This document shows, one piece after another, positions 32,128 through 40,713 of a stretch of 64,000 nucleotides of DNA (positions are counted from its first letter, which is position 1; every line of letters begins with the position of its first letter). The DNA is from Hirschia sp964351655. GTDB taxonomy: Bacteria; Pseudomonadota; Alphaproteobacteria; Caulobacterales; Hyphomonadaceae. The translations under genes were made by a program, and so were the position numbers. The stretch is from NCBI GenBank assembly GCA_964351655.1, contig CAYGPD010000004.1, positions 62,001-126,000 on the forward strand, written 5' to 3'. The notes below the pieces were generated by a model that saw nothing but the letters and a program-made list of their open reading frames with translations, did no database searches and was not told the origin of the DNA.

Positions 32128-33075
32128 ATGATACAATTTTCTTCAAATAATACATCAGCATTTAATGGTGCTGATTCAGTGGCGAGTTTTCAACTTGAAA
32201 ACTCTTCAGTGCGTGGTCGCGTCACTAAGCTTGGCGATGCGTCGATTGATAGCATTCTAAAGCGCCACGATTATCCTGTGTGGGCTGCCCAAATATTGGG
32301 AGAGGCGCTTGCCTTAGCTGTTATGGTTGCGGCGACTGTAAAGGTTTCTGGGCGCATTATGGTGCAAGCTGAAGGGGATGGCCCGATTAAATTGCTTGTT
32401 GCTGAGGCGCGTACTGATGGCGGCGTGCGGGGTTATGTACGCCTGAATGATGCAAAGTGGGCTACACTCGCCCAAACCCATCAAGATATTGCTCCATCTG
32501 TACCTGAATTGATTGGGGAAGGCGTAATAGGACTGATCATTATTCAGGATCAAGAGGGTACAACTCCGTATCAAGGCGTTGTGGCGATTGAAGGCAATAC
32601 GCTTGCGGAATGTGCACAAGCTTATTTCAACCAGTCCGAACAAATCCCGACTCGTGTCAAATTGGCTGTTAAGCAGGTTGAGGAAATTGGTGGCACCGTG
32701 CGTTGGCGTGCAGGTGGTATGATTATTCAACAAGTTGCCAGCGACAAAGCACGTGGTGATACGAGCGATGAGTGGGATACTGCACGTGCATATTTTGATA
32801 CGCTCTCTGTTGAAGAGTTGACCTCTGAGAGCCTACCATCGGCAGATCTGCTCTATCGCTTATTCCATGAAGAGGGTGTGCGTTTGGAAATGCCGTTGCA
32901 ATTGCTTGATAGTTGCTCTTGCTCTGCTCAGAGATTGACTGCGGTGCTAGCAGGAATGCCAGAATCTGAAATTGTAGATATGGCGAAAGGCGAAGGCGAA
33001 GTTGTTGCTGACTGTCAGTTCTGCGGTCGGATATATCATCTTCCAACGGACGACATATTTAAATATGTCGGTTAG
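32128..33075 (+). CDS. hslO: Redox-regulated chaperone Hsp33
   Basis: 315-residue holdase that is turned on by oxidation. The C-terminal zinc site is complete: CSC (in LDSCSCSAQRLT) and CQFC (in VVADCQFCGRIYHL), the four cysteines whose loss of zinc activates the chaperone. The N-terminal domain includes LAVMVAATVKVSGRIMVQAE and GPIKLLVAEARTDGGVRGYV. ATG 32128 is chosen because an upstream GTG at 32107 lies in the cysK terminator; no strong ribosome site is seen. Its stop overlaps the convergent trkH gene by 4 bases. Confidence 0.93.
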   Translation: MIQFSSNNTSAFNGADSVASFQLENSSVRGRVTKLGDASIDSILKRHDYPVWAAQILGEALALAVMVAATVKVSGRIMVQAEGDGPIKLLVAEARTDGGVRGYVRLNDAKWATLAQTHQDIAPSVPELIGEGVIGLIIIQDQEGTTPYQGVVAIEGNTLAECAQAYFNQSEQIPTRVKLAVKQVEEIGGTVRWRAGGMIIQQVASDKARGDTSDEWDTARAYFDTLSVEELTSESLPSADLLYRLFHEEGVRLEMPLQLLDSCSCSAQRLTAVLAGMPESEIVDMAKGEGEVVADCQFCGRIYHLPTDDIFKYVG

Positions 33076-34532
33076 TTGCGCCAGAATGATGGTGAAAGAA
33101 TCACAAATACTGCGATCAACTCCAATCGTCCAAGTAGCATAGCGACCGTACACATCCATTTTGCTGCGTCTGGCAGGGGCTGATATGTTCCTGCTGGACC
33201 GACGATTTCACCAAGGCCGGGTCCCACATTACAAATGGTCGCTGCGGCCGCTGATATGGCTGTCAGTGGATCAAGTCCCGTGAGTGCTAGTCCACATGCA
33301 TGCACAGCGAATGTGGCCAAGAATAGGAACATAAAGATCATTATCGATTGAAGCGTAGCTTCTGAAACTGGTTTGCCTGCATATAGAATATGAGAAACTT
33401 GGTGGGGCCGGATCATTTGTTTGGTGTAGGAAATCATTGCTTTCCAAGCGATGTGTACTCGGAAGGTTTTGAGGCCACATGATGCAGACCCAGCAGCGCC
33501 CCCTAAAAACATCATGAGAATGAACACTGTTGCAGGAAAGGCTCCCCATTGGTTGAAGTCTTCAGTACCAAACCCTGTCCCAGACAAAATAGAGACAATG
33601 TTGAACATCACCATCCGAAATGCCCCTTCAGGTCCAATTTCGAGAGAGGGATGGGTTCCAACAAAGATTGCAACGACGATGGAGGCAGCCAGCGCCATAC
33701 ACATCCAAACGAGTGGCTGGGGATCCCTTTTATAAGCTTTCCAGTCTCCATGTATTGTCATAACGAGCAATGCAAATGGCAAGGAACATATCGCCATGAA
33801 GAATATCGCAACGATGTCAGCATGTCCTTCGACATAAGGTGCAAAGCTCGCATCGGAGGGGGCAAATCCACCAGTCGAAACTGTCGACATAGCCATAACG
33901 ATTGCGTCAAATTGCGTCATGCCCGTCATGTGATAGAGGCCCGCGCAAATGACAGTTAAACCGATGTAGACATATGTTGTTTGTAAGGCAATCTCACCGA
34001 TACTAGGCAAAAATTTATCGGAATTATCTGAGCTCTCCAGATGGAAGAGCTGCATCCCCCCAACACGTAATGACGGCATGATGGCGATTGCCATCACAAT
34101 GATACCAATGCCACCAATCCAGTGAAGCATGGCACGCCACAGGTGCAAACTTGGAGGATATGACTCAATATTGGTCATAATCGTTGCGCCGGTTGTTGTG
34201 AGTCCGGACATGCTTTCAAACATTGCATCAGTAAAGCTCATCCCAAACCCGATAGAAAATGGGGTAGACGCAATTATCGTAATGAAAACCCAAAGTAATA
34301 CCGTCAATAAGAACGCATCATGCGTTCTGATAGGCATTTTGTCATGGCGTGAGGAGAGTGCTGTGACTGATCCTATAGTAATAGCGGTGATTGAGAGTAA
34401 AAAGAAAATACGCCATTCGCCGCGACCGGCCGCAAGGTCTGCGACAACGCACGGCAACATGAATAGCCCAAGGCATAAGGTCATCAAGCCATTTGCATAT
34501 AATATTGGGCGCAGTTTTAATTTAGAGCTCAA
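33072..34532 (-). CDS. trkH: Trk-type potassium uptake protein TrkH
   Basis: 486-residue inner-membrane K+ transporter with eight to ten helices and four selectivity-loop repeats; the segments SGLTTTGATIM, MSTVSTGGFAPSD, SILSGTGFGTEDF and ATICNVGPGLGEIVGPAGTY carry the pore glycines. The usual partner TrkA is not adjacent; a TrkA-N-containing antiporter at 46577 is a different protein. It overlaps hslO by 4 bases at the 3' ends, a tight convergent pair with no terminator between them. apaG lies 9 bases upstream on the same strand, so the two may be co-transcribed. Confidence 0.93.
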   Translation of the reverse strand: MSSKLKLRPILYANGLMTLCLGLFMLPCVVADLAAGRGEWRIFFLLSITAITIGSVTALSSRHDKMPIRTHDAFLLTVLLWVFITIIASTPFSIGFGMSFTDAMFESMSGLTTTGATIMTNIESYPPSLHLWRAMLHWIGGIGIIVMAIAIMPSLRVGGMQLFHLESSDNSDKFLPSIGEIALQTTYVYIGLTVICAGLYHMTGMTQFDAIVMAMSTVSTGGFAPSDASFAPYVEGHADIVAIFFMAICSLPFALLVMTIHGDWKAYKRDPQPLVWMCMALAASIVVAIFVGTHPSLEIGPEGAFRMVMFNIVSILSGTGFGTEDFNQWGAFPATVFILMMFLGGAAGSASCGLKTFRVHIAWKAMISYTKQMIRPHQVSHILYAGKPVSEATLQSIMIFMFLFLATFAVHACGLALTGLDPLTAISAAAATICNVGPGLGEIVGPAGTYQPLPDAAKWMCTVAMLLGRLELIAVFVILSPSFWRN

Positions 34533-34541
34533 GATCGTTGC

Positions 34542-34949
34542 TTAATTCGGTCTGGAGGAATCGTAAGGGCTATCCAGTGAGAAGGCGGGAATATCAACAA
34601 ACATATCTTCGCCGCACCCGTTAGAAAACAAAAACTGTCCCTGCATCATGCCTGAAGGAGCTGTTAGTGGTGCCCCTGAAGAGTATTGAAATGTTTTTCC
34701 AGGTTCAATCACTGGGGTTTGTCCTACAACGCCTTCGCCTTCTACTTCGTGCATCCCACCATTGCGGTCTGAAATTTTCCAGTGGCGCGTCATGAGTTGA
34801 ACAGCATGATCGTTGGTGTTTTTTATTTCGATTGCATAAGCCCAGACGTATCGGTGATCGCTGGGGGAAGACTCGGCATCGAGAAATCGCGGCGTCACAC
34901 GAATGACAACGCCGTTTGTTTCACGTTCATATGTGTGTACAGGACTCAT
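34542..34949 (-). CDS. apaG: ApaG protein
   Basis: 135 residues, a fibronectin III-like fold protein found widely in proteobacteria, of unknown activity; it is often beside apaH or sulfur genes. Family marks: VRVTPRFLDAESS, RYVWAYAIEIKNTNDHAVQL, LMTRHWKISDRNG, EGEGVVGQTPVIEPGKTFQYSSG and the GMMQGQFLFSNG segment. It is upstream of trkH on the same strand and about 100 bp downstream of metZ; the apaG/metZ/dcd neighbourhood is conserved in alphaproteobacteria. Confidence 0.94.
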   Translation of the reverse strand: MSPVHTYERETNGVVIRVTPRFLDAESSPSDHRYVWAYAIEIKNTNDHAVQLMTRHWKISDRNGGMHEVEGEGVVGQTPVIEPGKTFQYSSGAPLTAPSGMMQGQFLFSNGCGEDMFVDIPAFSLDSPYDSSRPN

Positions 34950-35051
34950 TCCAGAACAACTCCTTTGTAAAGCGATTGGCTTCGCTTTAATTGTATAGGC
35001 ATTGCATTAGTCATGCCACCAAATGTCTTGCCATTATCTATACGTGACCGT

Positions 35052-36257
35052 TTAAAGTGCTAAATCGAGCGCTTTTGAGAAGTCTGCAATCAAATCATCA
35101 GGGTGTTCGAGGCCAATTGATAAGCGTACCCAGCTATCGTTCAATCCCACTTCCGCTTTTTCCTCATCAGAAAGTGTGCGGTGAGTGGTAGTTGTTGGAT
35201 GACAGATGAGTGATTTTGCATCTCCAAGGTTATTGGAAATCGTGACAATATCCAATCCGTTTAGGAGCTTGAATGCGCTTTCTTTTCCGCCTTTTAAAGA
35301 GATCGCGATAAGAGACCCACCTTCCGATTGTTGTTTCTGGAAGATATCATAATGTGGGTGATCTTTGCGGCCTGGGTAACGCACAGCAGCTACTGCGGGA
35401 TGGTCAGCAATGAAATCAGCGAGTGTTGCAGCTGTTTGATTCATGCGGCTGACGCGTAATTCTAGTGTTTCAAGTCCTTTTAAAACAATCCAAGCATTGA
35501 AAGGTGAAATTGCTGGGCCTGTGTGTTTTAGGTAGCTATCGAATATTTCATCCATAGCTTCTTTTTTGCCTAAAATAGCTCCTGCAAGAACGCGCCCTTG
35601 GCCATCCATATGCTTTGTTGCTGAATAAACAACCCAGTCTGCGCCCAGTTCAAGTGGTTTTTGGCCAAGCGGAGTTGCAAAAACATTGTCGACAACGAGT
35701 TCTGCGCCTGCTGCGTGGGTAAGGTCTGCTATAGCTTTGATGTCCACACCATCTAGGAGTGGGTTAGACGGGCTTTCTATCAGCACAAGACGTGTTGGCT
35801 TGCTGAGGGCTGCCTTCCATGCATCTAAATCATCACCATCTACAAATTCAGCTTCGATTCCAAATTTTGGCATCAGATTTTTCAGAATCCACGTACAGGA
35901 TCCAAATAAAGCTTTAGCCGCAACAATGCGGTCGCCTTGTTTACAAGGAGCAATCAAAGCAGCTGATATAGCTGCCATACCCGATGATGTGCAACGACAA
36001 GCTTCAGCGCCTTCAATCATTGCGAGCTTGTCTTCAAGCATTTTAATCGTAGGGTTGGCATAACGAGAGTATACGAAACCAGGTTCGTCTCCAGCCATGC
36101 GCGCTTGTGCTGTTTCAGCATTTGGGTAGCAATAGCCAGACGTTAAGAACAAACCTTCGGATGTTTCGCAATATTCAGAGCGCATCCGTCCTCCATGCAC
36201 TAAAGTTGTTGCAAGTTTAGGGGTGTCTTGGTTTGACTTTTCGTTGTTGTCAGCCAT
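35052..36257 (-). CDS. metZ: O-succinylhomoserine sulfhydrylase
   Basis: 401-residue PLP enzyme of the Cys/Met metabolism family that makes homocysteine from O-succinylhomoserine and sulfide. PLP lysine is in DWVVYSATKHMDGQGRV; conserved YSRYANPT near residue 64, SSGMAAISAAL and IESPSNPLLDGVDI complete the family picture. It is distinguished from MetB by the neighbourhood and by segments such as TTTTHRTLSDEEKAEVG; substrate choice (succinyl versus acetyl) is inferred. It diverges from dcd. No SAM-II riboswitch is seen in the 63-bp gap ahead of it. Confidence 0.9.
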   Translation of the reverse strand: MADNNEKSNQDTPKLATTLVHGGRMRSEYCETSEGLFLTSGYCYPNAETAQARMAGDEPGFVYSRYANPTIKMLEDKLAMIEGAEACRCTSSGMAAISAALIAPCKQGDRIVAAKALFGSCTWILKNLMPKFGIEAEFVDGDDLDAWKAALSKPTRLVLIESPSNPLLDGVDIKAIADLTHAAGAELVVDNVFATPLGQKPLELGADWVVYSATKHMDGQGRVLAGAILGKKEAMDEIFDSYLKHTGPAISPFNAWIVLKGLETLELRVSRMNQTAATLADFIADHPAVAAVRYPGRKDHPHYDIFQKQQSEGGSLIAISLKGGKESAFKLLNGLDIVTISNNLGDAKSLICHPTTTTHRTLSDEEKAEVGLNDSWVRLSIGLEHPDDLIADFSKALDLAL

Positions 36258-36320
36258 AGGGAAGATGTTCCTTGTTTAATGGTCTGCATAGGGATCGCGA
36301 TAATTACAAAGGGTCAAGTC

Positions 36321-37358
36321 ATGACCGACGGCAAAATTAAAAAAACTTCGATTGGTGTACTTCCGGACACGCAAATTCATGCATTGTGTGACTCTGGCGT
36401 CATTTCTGCTCAAGGCGGTATCGAAAAAGATCAGGTTCAGCCTGCATCCATTGATTTACGTTTAGGTGCAAAAGCCTATCGCATGCGAGCAAGTTTCCTG
36501 CCTGGACCTGAAAAATGCGTACGTGATTATTTTGATGATGATCTCGTTATGCACGAACTTGACCTTTCTGAAGGCGCGGTGCTGGAAACGGGATGTGTCT
36601 ATCTGGTGCCTTTAAAAGAGGTGCTGAATCTACCTGTTGGGTTGTCAGGAGCTGCAAACCCCAAAAGCTCGACTGGGCGTATTGATGTATTTGTGAGGAT
36701 GATTTCCGACCATTCCGACCGGTTTGATGCTGCACGTGAGGGATATAGTGGTCCGCTATATGTTGAAATTTCTCCGAGGACATTTTCCATTCTTGCGCGT
36801 GAAGGCGATCGATTGTTGCAGTTGCGCTTGCGCCACGGGCAGCAAGAAACAATCCGAGAAGAAATCTTCTCGATTGATCTTAAACCAGGTGATGATGACA
36901 TAGCTGGCTATCGCGCTAAACGACACTCGCGCGTGCTGGATTTGAAAAACATTAATGGCCATAAAATAGATGATTTTTGGGAGCCAGTCCGTCCCTACAA
37001 TGGTGCGTTGGTTCTTGATCCGGGCGAATTTTATATTCTGGCATCAAAAGAAAAAGTGGTTATTCCCGTAGATGAAGCTGCTGAAATGGCTCCGATTGCG
37101 CCTGAATTTGGTGAATTTCGTGCACATTATGCTGGATTTTTTGACCCCGGCTTTGGTGTAGAAGGGCTTGAGGGGAAAGCTGTTTTGGAGGTGCGCTCTC
37201 GCGAAGTACCGTTTATTCTCACAGACGGTCAGCCAATGGGGCGGCTTGTCTTTGAACCAATGGCAGATAAACCGCGTGTGCCTTATGGTGCAGCAGGTTC
37301 ATTTGCCAATTATCAAGGGCAAGGCTTGAAGCTATCTAAACACTTTGGATCGAAATAA
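36321..37358 (+). CDS. dcd: Two-lobed dCTP deaminase (2'-deoxycytidine 5'-triphosphate deaminase)
   Basis: 345 residues, about twice a standard Dcd; this long form is the alphaproteobacterial type. Two homologous dUTPase-like lobes can be seen: QPASIDLRLGAKAYRM with NPKSSTGRIDVFVRMISDHS in the first, and GALVLDPGEFYILASKEKVV with GFFDPGFGVEGLEGKAVLEV in the second. The enzyme makes dUTP from dCTP for thymidylate synthesis. I start at ATG 36321; the longer reading from 36279 lies in the metZ promoter. The gene is divergent from metZ and convergent with the radical SAM gene. Confidence 0.88.
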   Translation: MTDGKIKKTSIGVLPDTQIHALCDSGVISAQGGIEKDQVQPASIDLRLGAKAYRMRASFLPGPEKCVRDYFDDDLVMHELDLSEGAVLETGCVYLVPLKEVLNLPVGLSGAANPKSSTGRIDVFVRMISDHSDRFDAAREGYSGPLYVEISPRTFSILAREGDRLLQLRLRHGQQETIREEIFSIDLKPGDDDIAGYRAKRHSRVLDLKNINGHKIDDFWEPVRPYNGALVLDPGEFYILASKEKVVIPVDEAAEMAPIAPEFGEFRAHYAGFFDPGFGVEGLEGKAVLEVRSREVPFILTDGQPMGRLVFEPMADKPRVPYGAAGSFANYQGQGLKLSKHFGSK

Positions 37359-37365
37359 TACTCAC

Positions 37366-38310
37366 TTATGCGGAGCATGAGCCTCCACCTAAAACACAAA
37401 AAGTCGCGCAATATGTGTGGTTTAGCGGAACAGATTTGCGGGAATCTTGTAAAGTTTTCCCCATCTCGAAGCGTTGGTCGTAAGGTAGGAGCGTGCAAGG
37501 CAATACAGTGGGGGATGTATGGCCCTTGCGTTTTATGACCATGCGTTGGTCAGCACACATGATGTCTTCTGGAGACTTCTTTAGAATTCCCCAGCAGTCC
37601 GTCGTAATTTCAGGAGGATCAGAATCGGGTGTCATTTCGGGGAAGATGACGAGTTGAGTTGGGTTGTTGGCGTCAATGTTAAAGTTGTGATTTTTGAATA
37701 AATTTCCAAAACTTTGGCGGGCTAGTTTCTCATCTTCATTGTATAGCGCACGGCCAGCTATTGCGATGTTGAAATTGTTTGCTGAAAGCCATTTCAGGCC
37801 TTCCATCGCTATATCAAAACTGCCTACACCGCGTTCTTTGTCGTGAAATTCCGCAGAAAAATGGTCCAAACTTACGCGCATTATAAGTTTGTTTTCAAAG
37901 CGGTTTTTAAGGCCCAGTAAACCAGATTGAACACGAGGTCGCATCATGGGCTGCATTGCATTCGTTAAGACAAGGGCTGTGTGGCCATTTTCTAGTGCCG
38001 CTTCAATCATGGCAATAGCATCGGGTGCCATAAAGGGTTCACCACCCGTAAAGCCAATTTCGATACAGCTTTCGTTGGCGTGTTCCAACTCATCCAGATA
38101 GGGGAGAATATCTGCTTTGGTGAGATAAACGAGCCTATCATTTGTGGGGGAGCTTTCAATATAGCAATTGACGCATTCGATATTGCAGAGTGTTCCTGTA
38201 TTAAACCATAATGTTTTCATGTGTTTAAATGGAACTTTTGCCCTCGTCTCACCTTTTGCAGTGATGCGAGGGTCATCGAATTTTTTAAGTGTGACGTGGG
38301 TATTGCTCAT
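37366..38310 (-). CDS. Radical SAM protein with C-terminal cysteine cluster
   Basis: 314 residues. The N-terminal [4Fe-4S] motif is CNIECVNC (CxxxCxxC), followed by GFTGGEPFM, the glycine-rich SAM site. The remaining TIM-barrel shows MRVSLDHFSAEFHDKERGVG. At the C-terminus the cysteines in YCATFCVLGGGSCSA (with a preceding CTLLPYD) resemble the auxiliary cluster regions of maturation-type enzymes. The substrate is unknown; no small precursor peptide or partner protein is seen nearby. It sits between the dCTP deaminase gene (convergent) and a MarR gene (divergent). Confidence 0.85.
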   Translation of the reverse strand: MSNTHVTLKKFDDPRITAKGETRAKVPFKHMKTLWFNTGTLCNIECVNCYIESSPTNDRLVYLTKADILPYLDELEHANESCIEIGFTGGEPFMAPDAIAMIEAALENGHTALVLTNAMQPMMRPRVQSGLLGLKNRFENKLIMRVSLDHFSAEFHDKERGVGSFDIAMEGLKWLSANNFNIAIAGRALYNEDEKLARQSFGNLFKNHNFNIDANNPTQLVIFPEMTPDSDPPEITTDCWGILKKSPEDIMCADQRMVIKRKGHTSPTVLPCTLLPYDQRFEMGKTLQDSRKSVPLNHTYCATFCVLGGGSCSA

Positions 38311-38395
38311 AAATATGTGTTTTAGAGGACGGATTTTATTTGCATAGTCACAATGATGTTAAATGCTGTGCGAATGAGCGTGAGTGAGGATAAAT

Positions 38396-38806
38396 ATGTC
38401 TAAAATCAATGCATTATCTCTTGCTCAAATGTTAGAGGCGACGGCACGGGCTGTATATGATGTGCGAGGACCACGTGAGATGCATCCGGGGCAGTGGTCG
38501 GTGTTGCGGTTTCTTGCGAGCGCGACTGAAAATCTAAGTGATGTCAATGGTGTAGCGGCGCATTTGGGCGTGACGCAGGGGCCAGCATCGCGTGCAATTG
38601 CAGCATTGGAAGCCAAGGGGCTTGTGGTTGGAATCGTTCAGGAGAGTGACCGACGCAAGCGGCGGATAAATCTGACCGCTGCGGGCGAATCATTGCTTAA
38701 AGATGATCCTATTTTACGGTTAGAAAATGCGATATCAGCCCTTGATGAGGGGACACAAATAACGCTTCAAGATGCTATCGGAAAAATTCACAAAGCACTG
38801 ATTTGA
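38396..38806 (+). CDS. MarR-family transcriptional regulator
   Basis: 136 residues. The winged helix begins HPGQWSVLRFLASATENLSD; recognition-helix segment GVTQGPASRAIAALEAKGLV and wing QESDRRKRRINLTAAGESLL are typical of MarR. GTGAGGA lies 5-12 bases upstream of ATG 38396, so I take that start instead of the GTG within it. The gene is divergent from the radical SAM gene, with about 85 bp between them, and may control it or itself. Its effector is unknown. Confidence 0.88.
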   Translation: MSKINALSLAQMLEATARAVYDVRGPREMHPGQWSVLRFLASATENLSDVNGVAAHLGVTQGPASRAIAALEAKGLVVGIVQESDRRKRRINLTAAGESLLKDDPILRLENAISALDEGTQITLQDAIGKIHKALI

Positions 38807-38810
38807 TTTG

Positions 38811-39317
38811 CTATTCTGCGTCAATTATTTTGCCGTCTTCCATGCCTGCATCCATTGCAAGCGAGTAGGCTTGAAAAGCTTCAGCTTCGGTTGCCCACGG
38901 CCCGAGATAAACGCCATAAAAGTCCATTCCGTTGGCTTGGCGGGGGATAATGCGCGCTGAACCAATTGCATAGAGTTTGGCGTGAAGACTTTGAGCATTG
39001 GCAAATGAACGGAATGAACCTGCCTTTATCATGTAGCCTGCTGCTCCTGTGGGTAGGCTCTGCAATGGTTCTGATGTCGGTGTGGTGATGCTTTGCTCTT
39101 GGCGTGCTTCTACCAAGGGTCTTCCCAGCGGAGTGCCTGATTGAAAAGTCGGTCGGCGCGGCACCATTTGATCGTTTTGAGCTTGGCGTAAACGCGCTTG
39201 TGCCAGTTCTTGTCGCTCTTCATCCGGCATCGGCACCATAAGTGATTGTGCGTTTGCGTTTCCAACTCCAAAAATTGCAATGGCGATTGAAAAAGCGATT
39301 TTTGACGAAAGAGACAT
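38811..39317 (-). CDS. SPOR-domain secreted protein
   Basis: 168 residues: signal peptide (IAFSIAIAIFGVGNANAQS), a Q/R/P-rich linker (about 25-90), and a C-terminal SPOR domain (about 95-168) beginning GYMIKAGSFRSFANAQSLHA and ending YGVYLGPWATEAEAFQAYSL. SPOR domains bind denuded peptidoglycan glycan strands at the division septum. The Gln/Arg-rich linker DEERQELAQARLRQAQNDQM is likely coiled coil. It converges with the MarR gene. Probably a periplasmic septal or cell-wall protein; not FtsN, which has a transmembrane anchor. Confidence 0.86.
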   Translation of the reverse strand: MSLSSKIAFSIAIAIFGVGNANAQSLMVPMPDEERQELAQARLRQAQNDQMVPRRPTFQSGTPLGRPLVEARQEQSITTPTSEPLQSLPTGAAGYMIKAGSFRSFANAQSLHAKLYAIGSARIIPRQANGMDFYGVYLGPWATEAEAFQAYSLAMDAGMEDGKIIDAE

Positions 39318-39472
39318 GGCGCGACGCCTTTAAAAGTGAGCTGGTTTGACAATAAAAAAGCAGGAATTGGTTAAGCATTAACTTAGATTGGGGCGAGTTC
39401 ATGATGAGGTGTTGGTTTTTGCTCAAGACCTGCTTATGTAAGCGCTTGATCATTTTTTAAGGAAGCATTTCC

Positions 39473-39967
39473 ATGTCGCACGCGCCAAGCAATTATTCAT
39501 CGGATAAAGCCACACGCTATGATGAAGTGAGCGCGGAAATTTTGTCCGTTGTTGCGGGAGAAACAAGCATCACAGCACGTTATGCGACAGCGTCTTGTTT
39601 ATTGGCACAAGCGTTTGCGCCAGTGTATTTCTGGACAGGGTTTTATGTGGTTGATCCGCTGAAAGAAAATGAGCTTGTCGTAGGACCGTATCAAGGCACG
39701 TTGGGATGTTTACGGATACCTTTTGGACGCGGCGTGTGTGGGGCAGCAGCAGCAACGTGTGAGACACAGGTTGTTGAAGACGTACATGCATTTCCCGGTC
39801 ACATTGCCTGCGATAGCCGCTCAAATTCTGAGATCGTGGTGCCTGTGTTCAACGCAGATGGAAGCTTGGCAGCAGTGCTAGATGTGGACTCAGAGCAGCA
39901 CGCTTCTTTCGATGAAATCGACAAAGAGAAGCTTGAGGCATTGTGCGGGAAGCTATTGGTGGTTTGA
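39473..39967 (+). CDS. msrC: Free methionine (R)-sulfoxide reductase
   Basis: 164-residue GAF-domain enzyme that reduces free methionine-R-sulfoxide. Catalytic cysteines are in GTLGCLRIPFGRGVCGAAA and in HIACDSRSNSEIVVPV, with the characteristic spacing of fRMsr (Cys84/94/118 in E. coli numbering), and WTGFYVVDP near residue 55. Unlike GAF signalling proteins it has no output domain. ATG 39473 follows AAGGAAG by about 9 bases. Together with metZ, metF/metH and cysK it adds repair to the sulfur-amino-acid genes in this window. Confidence 0.9.
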   Translation: MSHAPSNYSSDKATRYDEVSAEILSVVAGETSITARYATASCLLAQAFAPVYFWTGFYVVDPLKENELVVGPYQGTLGCLRIPFGRGVCGAAAATCETQVVEDVHAFPGHIACDSRSNSEIVVPVFNADGSLAAVLDVDSEQHASFDEIDKEKLEALCGKLLVV

Positions 39968-39997
39968 TCGTGTAGGCAAGATAATATTTGGAAACCC

Positions 39998-40588
39998 TTA
40001 TGGCGCGCCGTAAAGAGTAGCGACGTCAGGAGGAAGTTTGCTCATGTCGATCGTGATGCCGCGCTCAACACTGACCTTGCCTAATATTTCTCCAATTTCC
40101 TGTGGCGAAGCAGCTTGAGTATTACGGACCTCTATTGCAACAGCGTCAAAAAAATCTCCGAATTTGCCTTCCGATGTGCCAACTAGAACGAAGGACTCTT
40201 CCTCGGTATCATTCCAGAATGCGTGCATGCCATTTCTTGGAAGCATCACAAAACCACCTGCCGTTATAGTTCTGCGTGTGTCACCAGCCATGAATGTAAG
40301 AGACCCTTTGCGGAGGTAGAAAAATTCATCTTCATTTGAGTGGGTGTGGGGTGGAGCGCCAGCTGAGTTTGCAGGAATTTTCAGCTCAAAAAAACTCATT
40401 CCGGCAATATTGGTATTGGGTCCAGCAAGTTCTCGCGTTTCATGTAAAGGAAAGGCTATTAATGTACCTTCATCTTTGTCTAAAATAACTGGAGGGATAG
40501 TTTTTTCTTCCGAACTTTTGGGTGCTTCACCGCATGCAGTTAGTGTGATTGCACTAGCAATTGCTAGCGTAGATTTTGATAAATACAT
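39998..40588 (-). CDS. Cupin-domain lipoprotein
   Basis: 196 residues with a lipoprotein signal ending ITLTACGEAPK (Cys about residue 19). The mature part holds a single cupin domain with motif 1 PPHTHSNEDEFFYLRKG (two His, one Glu) and motif 2 GFVMLPRNGMHAFWND, so a metal site is likely. GGGGAGG upstream of ATG 40588 supports that start over an upstream ATG 63 bases away. Periplasmic cupins of this sort have varied roles; no substrate or partner can be inferred from the neighbours (fRMsr gene convergent; peptidase downstream). Confidence 0.82.
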   Translation of the reverse strand: MYLSKSTLAIASAITLTACGEAPKSSEEKTIPPVILDKDEGTLIAFPLHETRELAGPNTNIAGMSFFELKIPANSAGAPPHTHSNEDEFFYLRKGSLTFMAGDTRRTITAGGFVMLPRNGMHAFWNDTEEESFVLVGTSEGKFGDFFDAVAIEVRNTQAASPQEIGEILGKVSVERGITIDMSKLPPDVATLYGAP

Positions 40589-40660
40589 TGCCGCCTCCCC
40601 ATTGCTTGAAAAATTTTGGTTGAAATTTAACGCTAGGTCAAGGCATGTCAAAATTCTTGT

Positions 40661-40705
40661 ATTAAGCTCTCAATTCTCAACGAACTTATGAATTGAGAGC
40701 TTAAT
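40661..40705. terminator. 16-bp perfect stem-loop between cupin and peptidase genes
   Basis: ATTAAGCTCTCAATTC / GAATTGAGAGCTTAAT with a 13-base loop, 9 bases after the stop of the peptidase gene on the minus strand. It is AT-rich with T/A flanks and probably ends that gene's transcript. Confidence 0.7.
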
Positions 40706-40713
40706 AGGGGAGA

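Noticed and set aside
36258..36320. Possible SAM-II riboswitch between metZ and dcd
   Set aside because: The gap is only 63 bp and does not show the conserved pseudoknot sequences.
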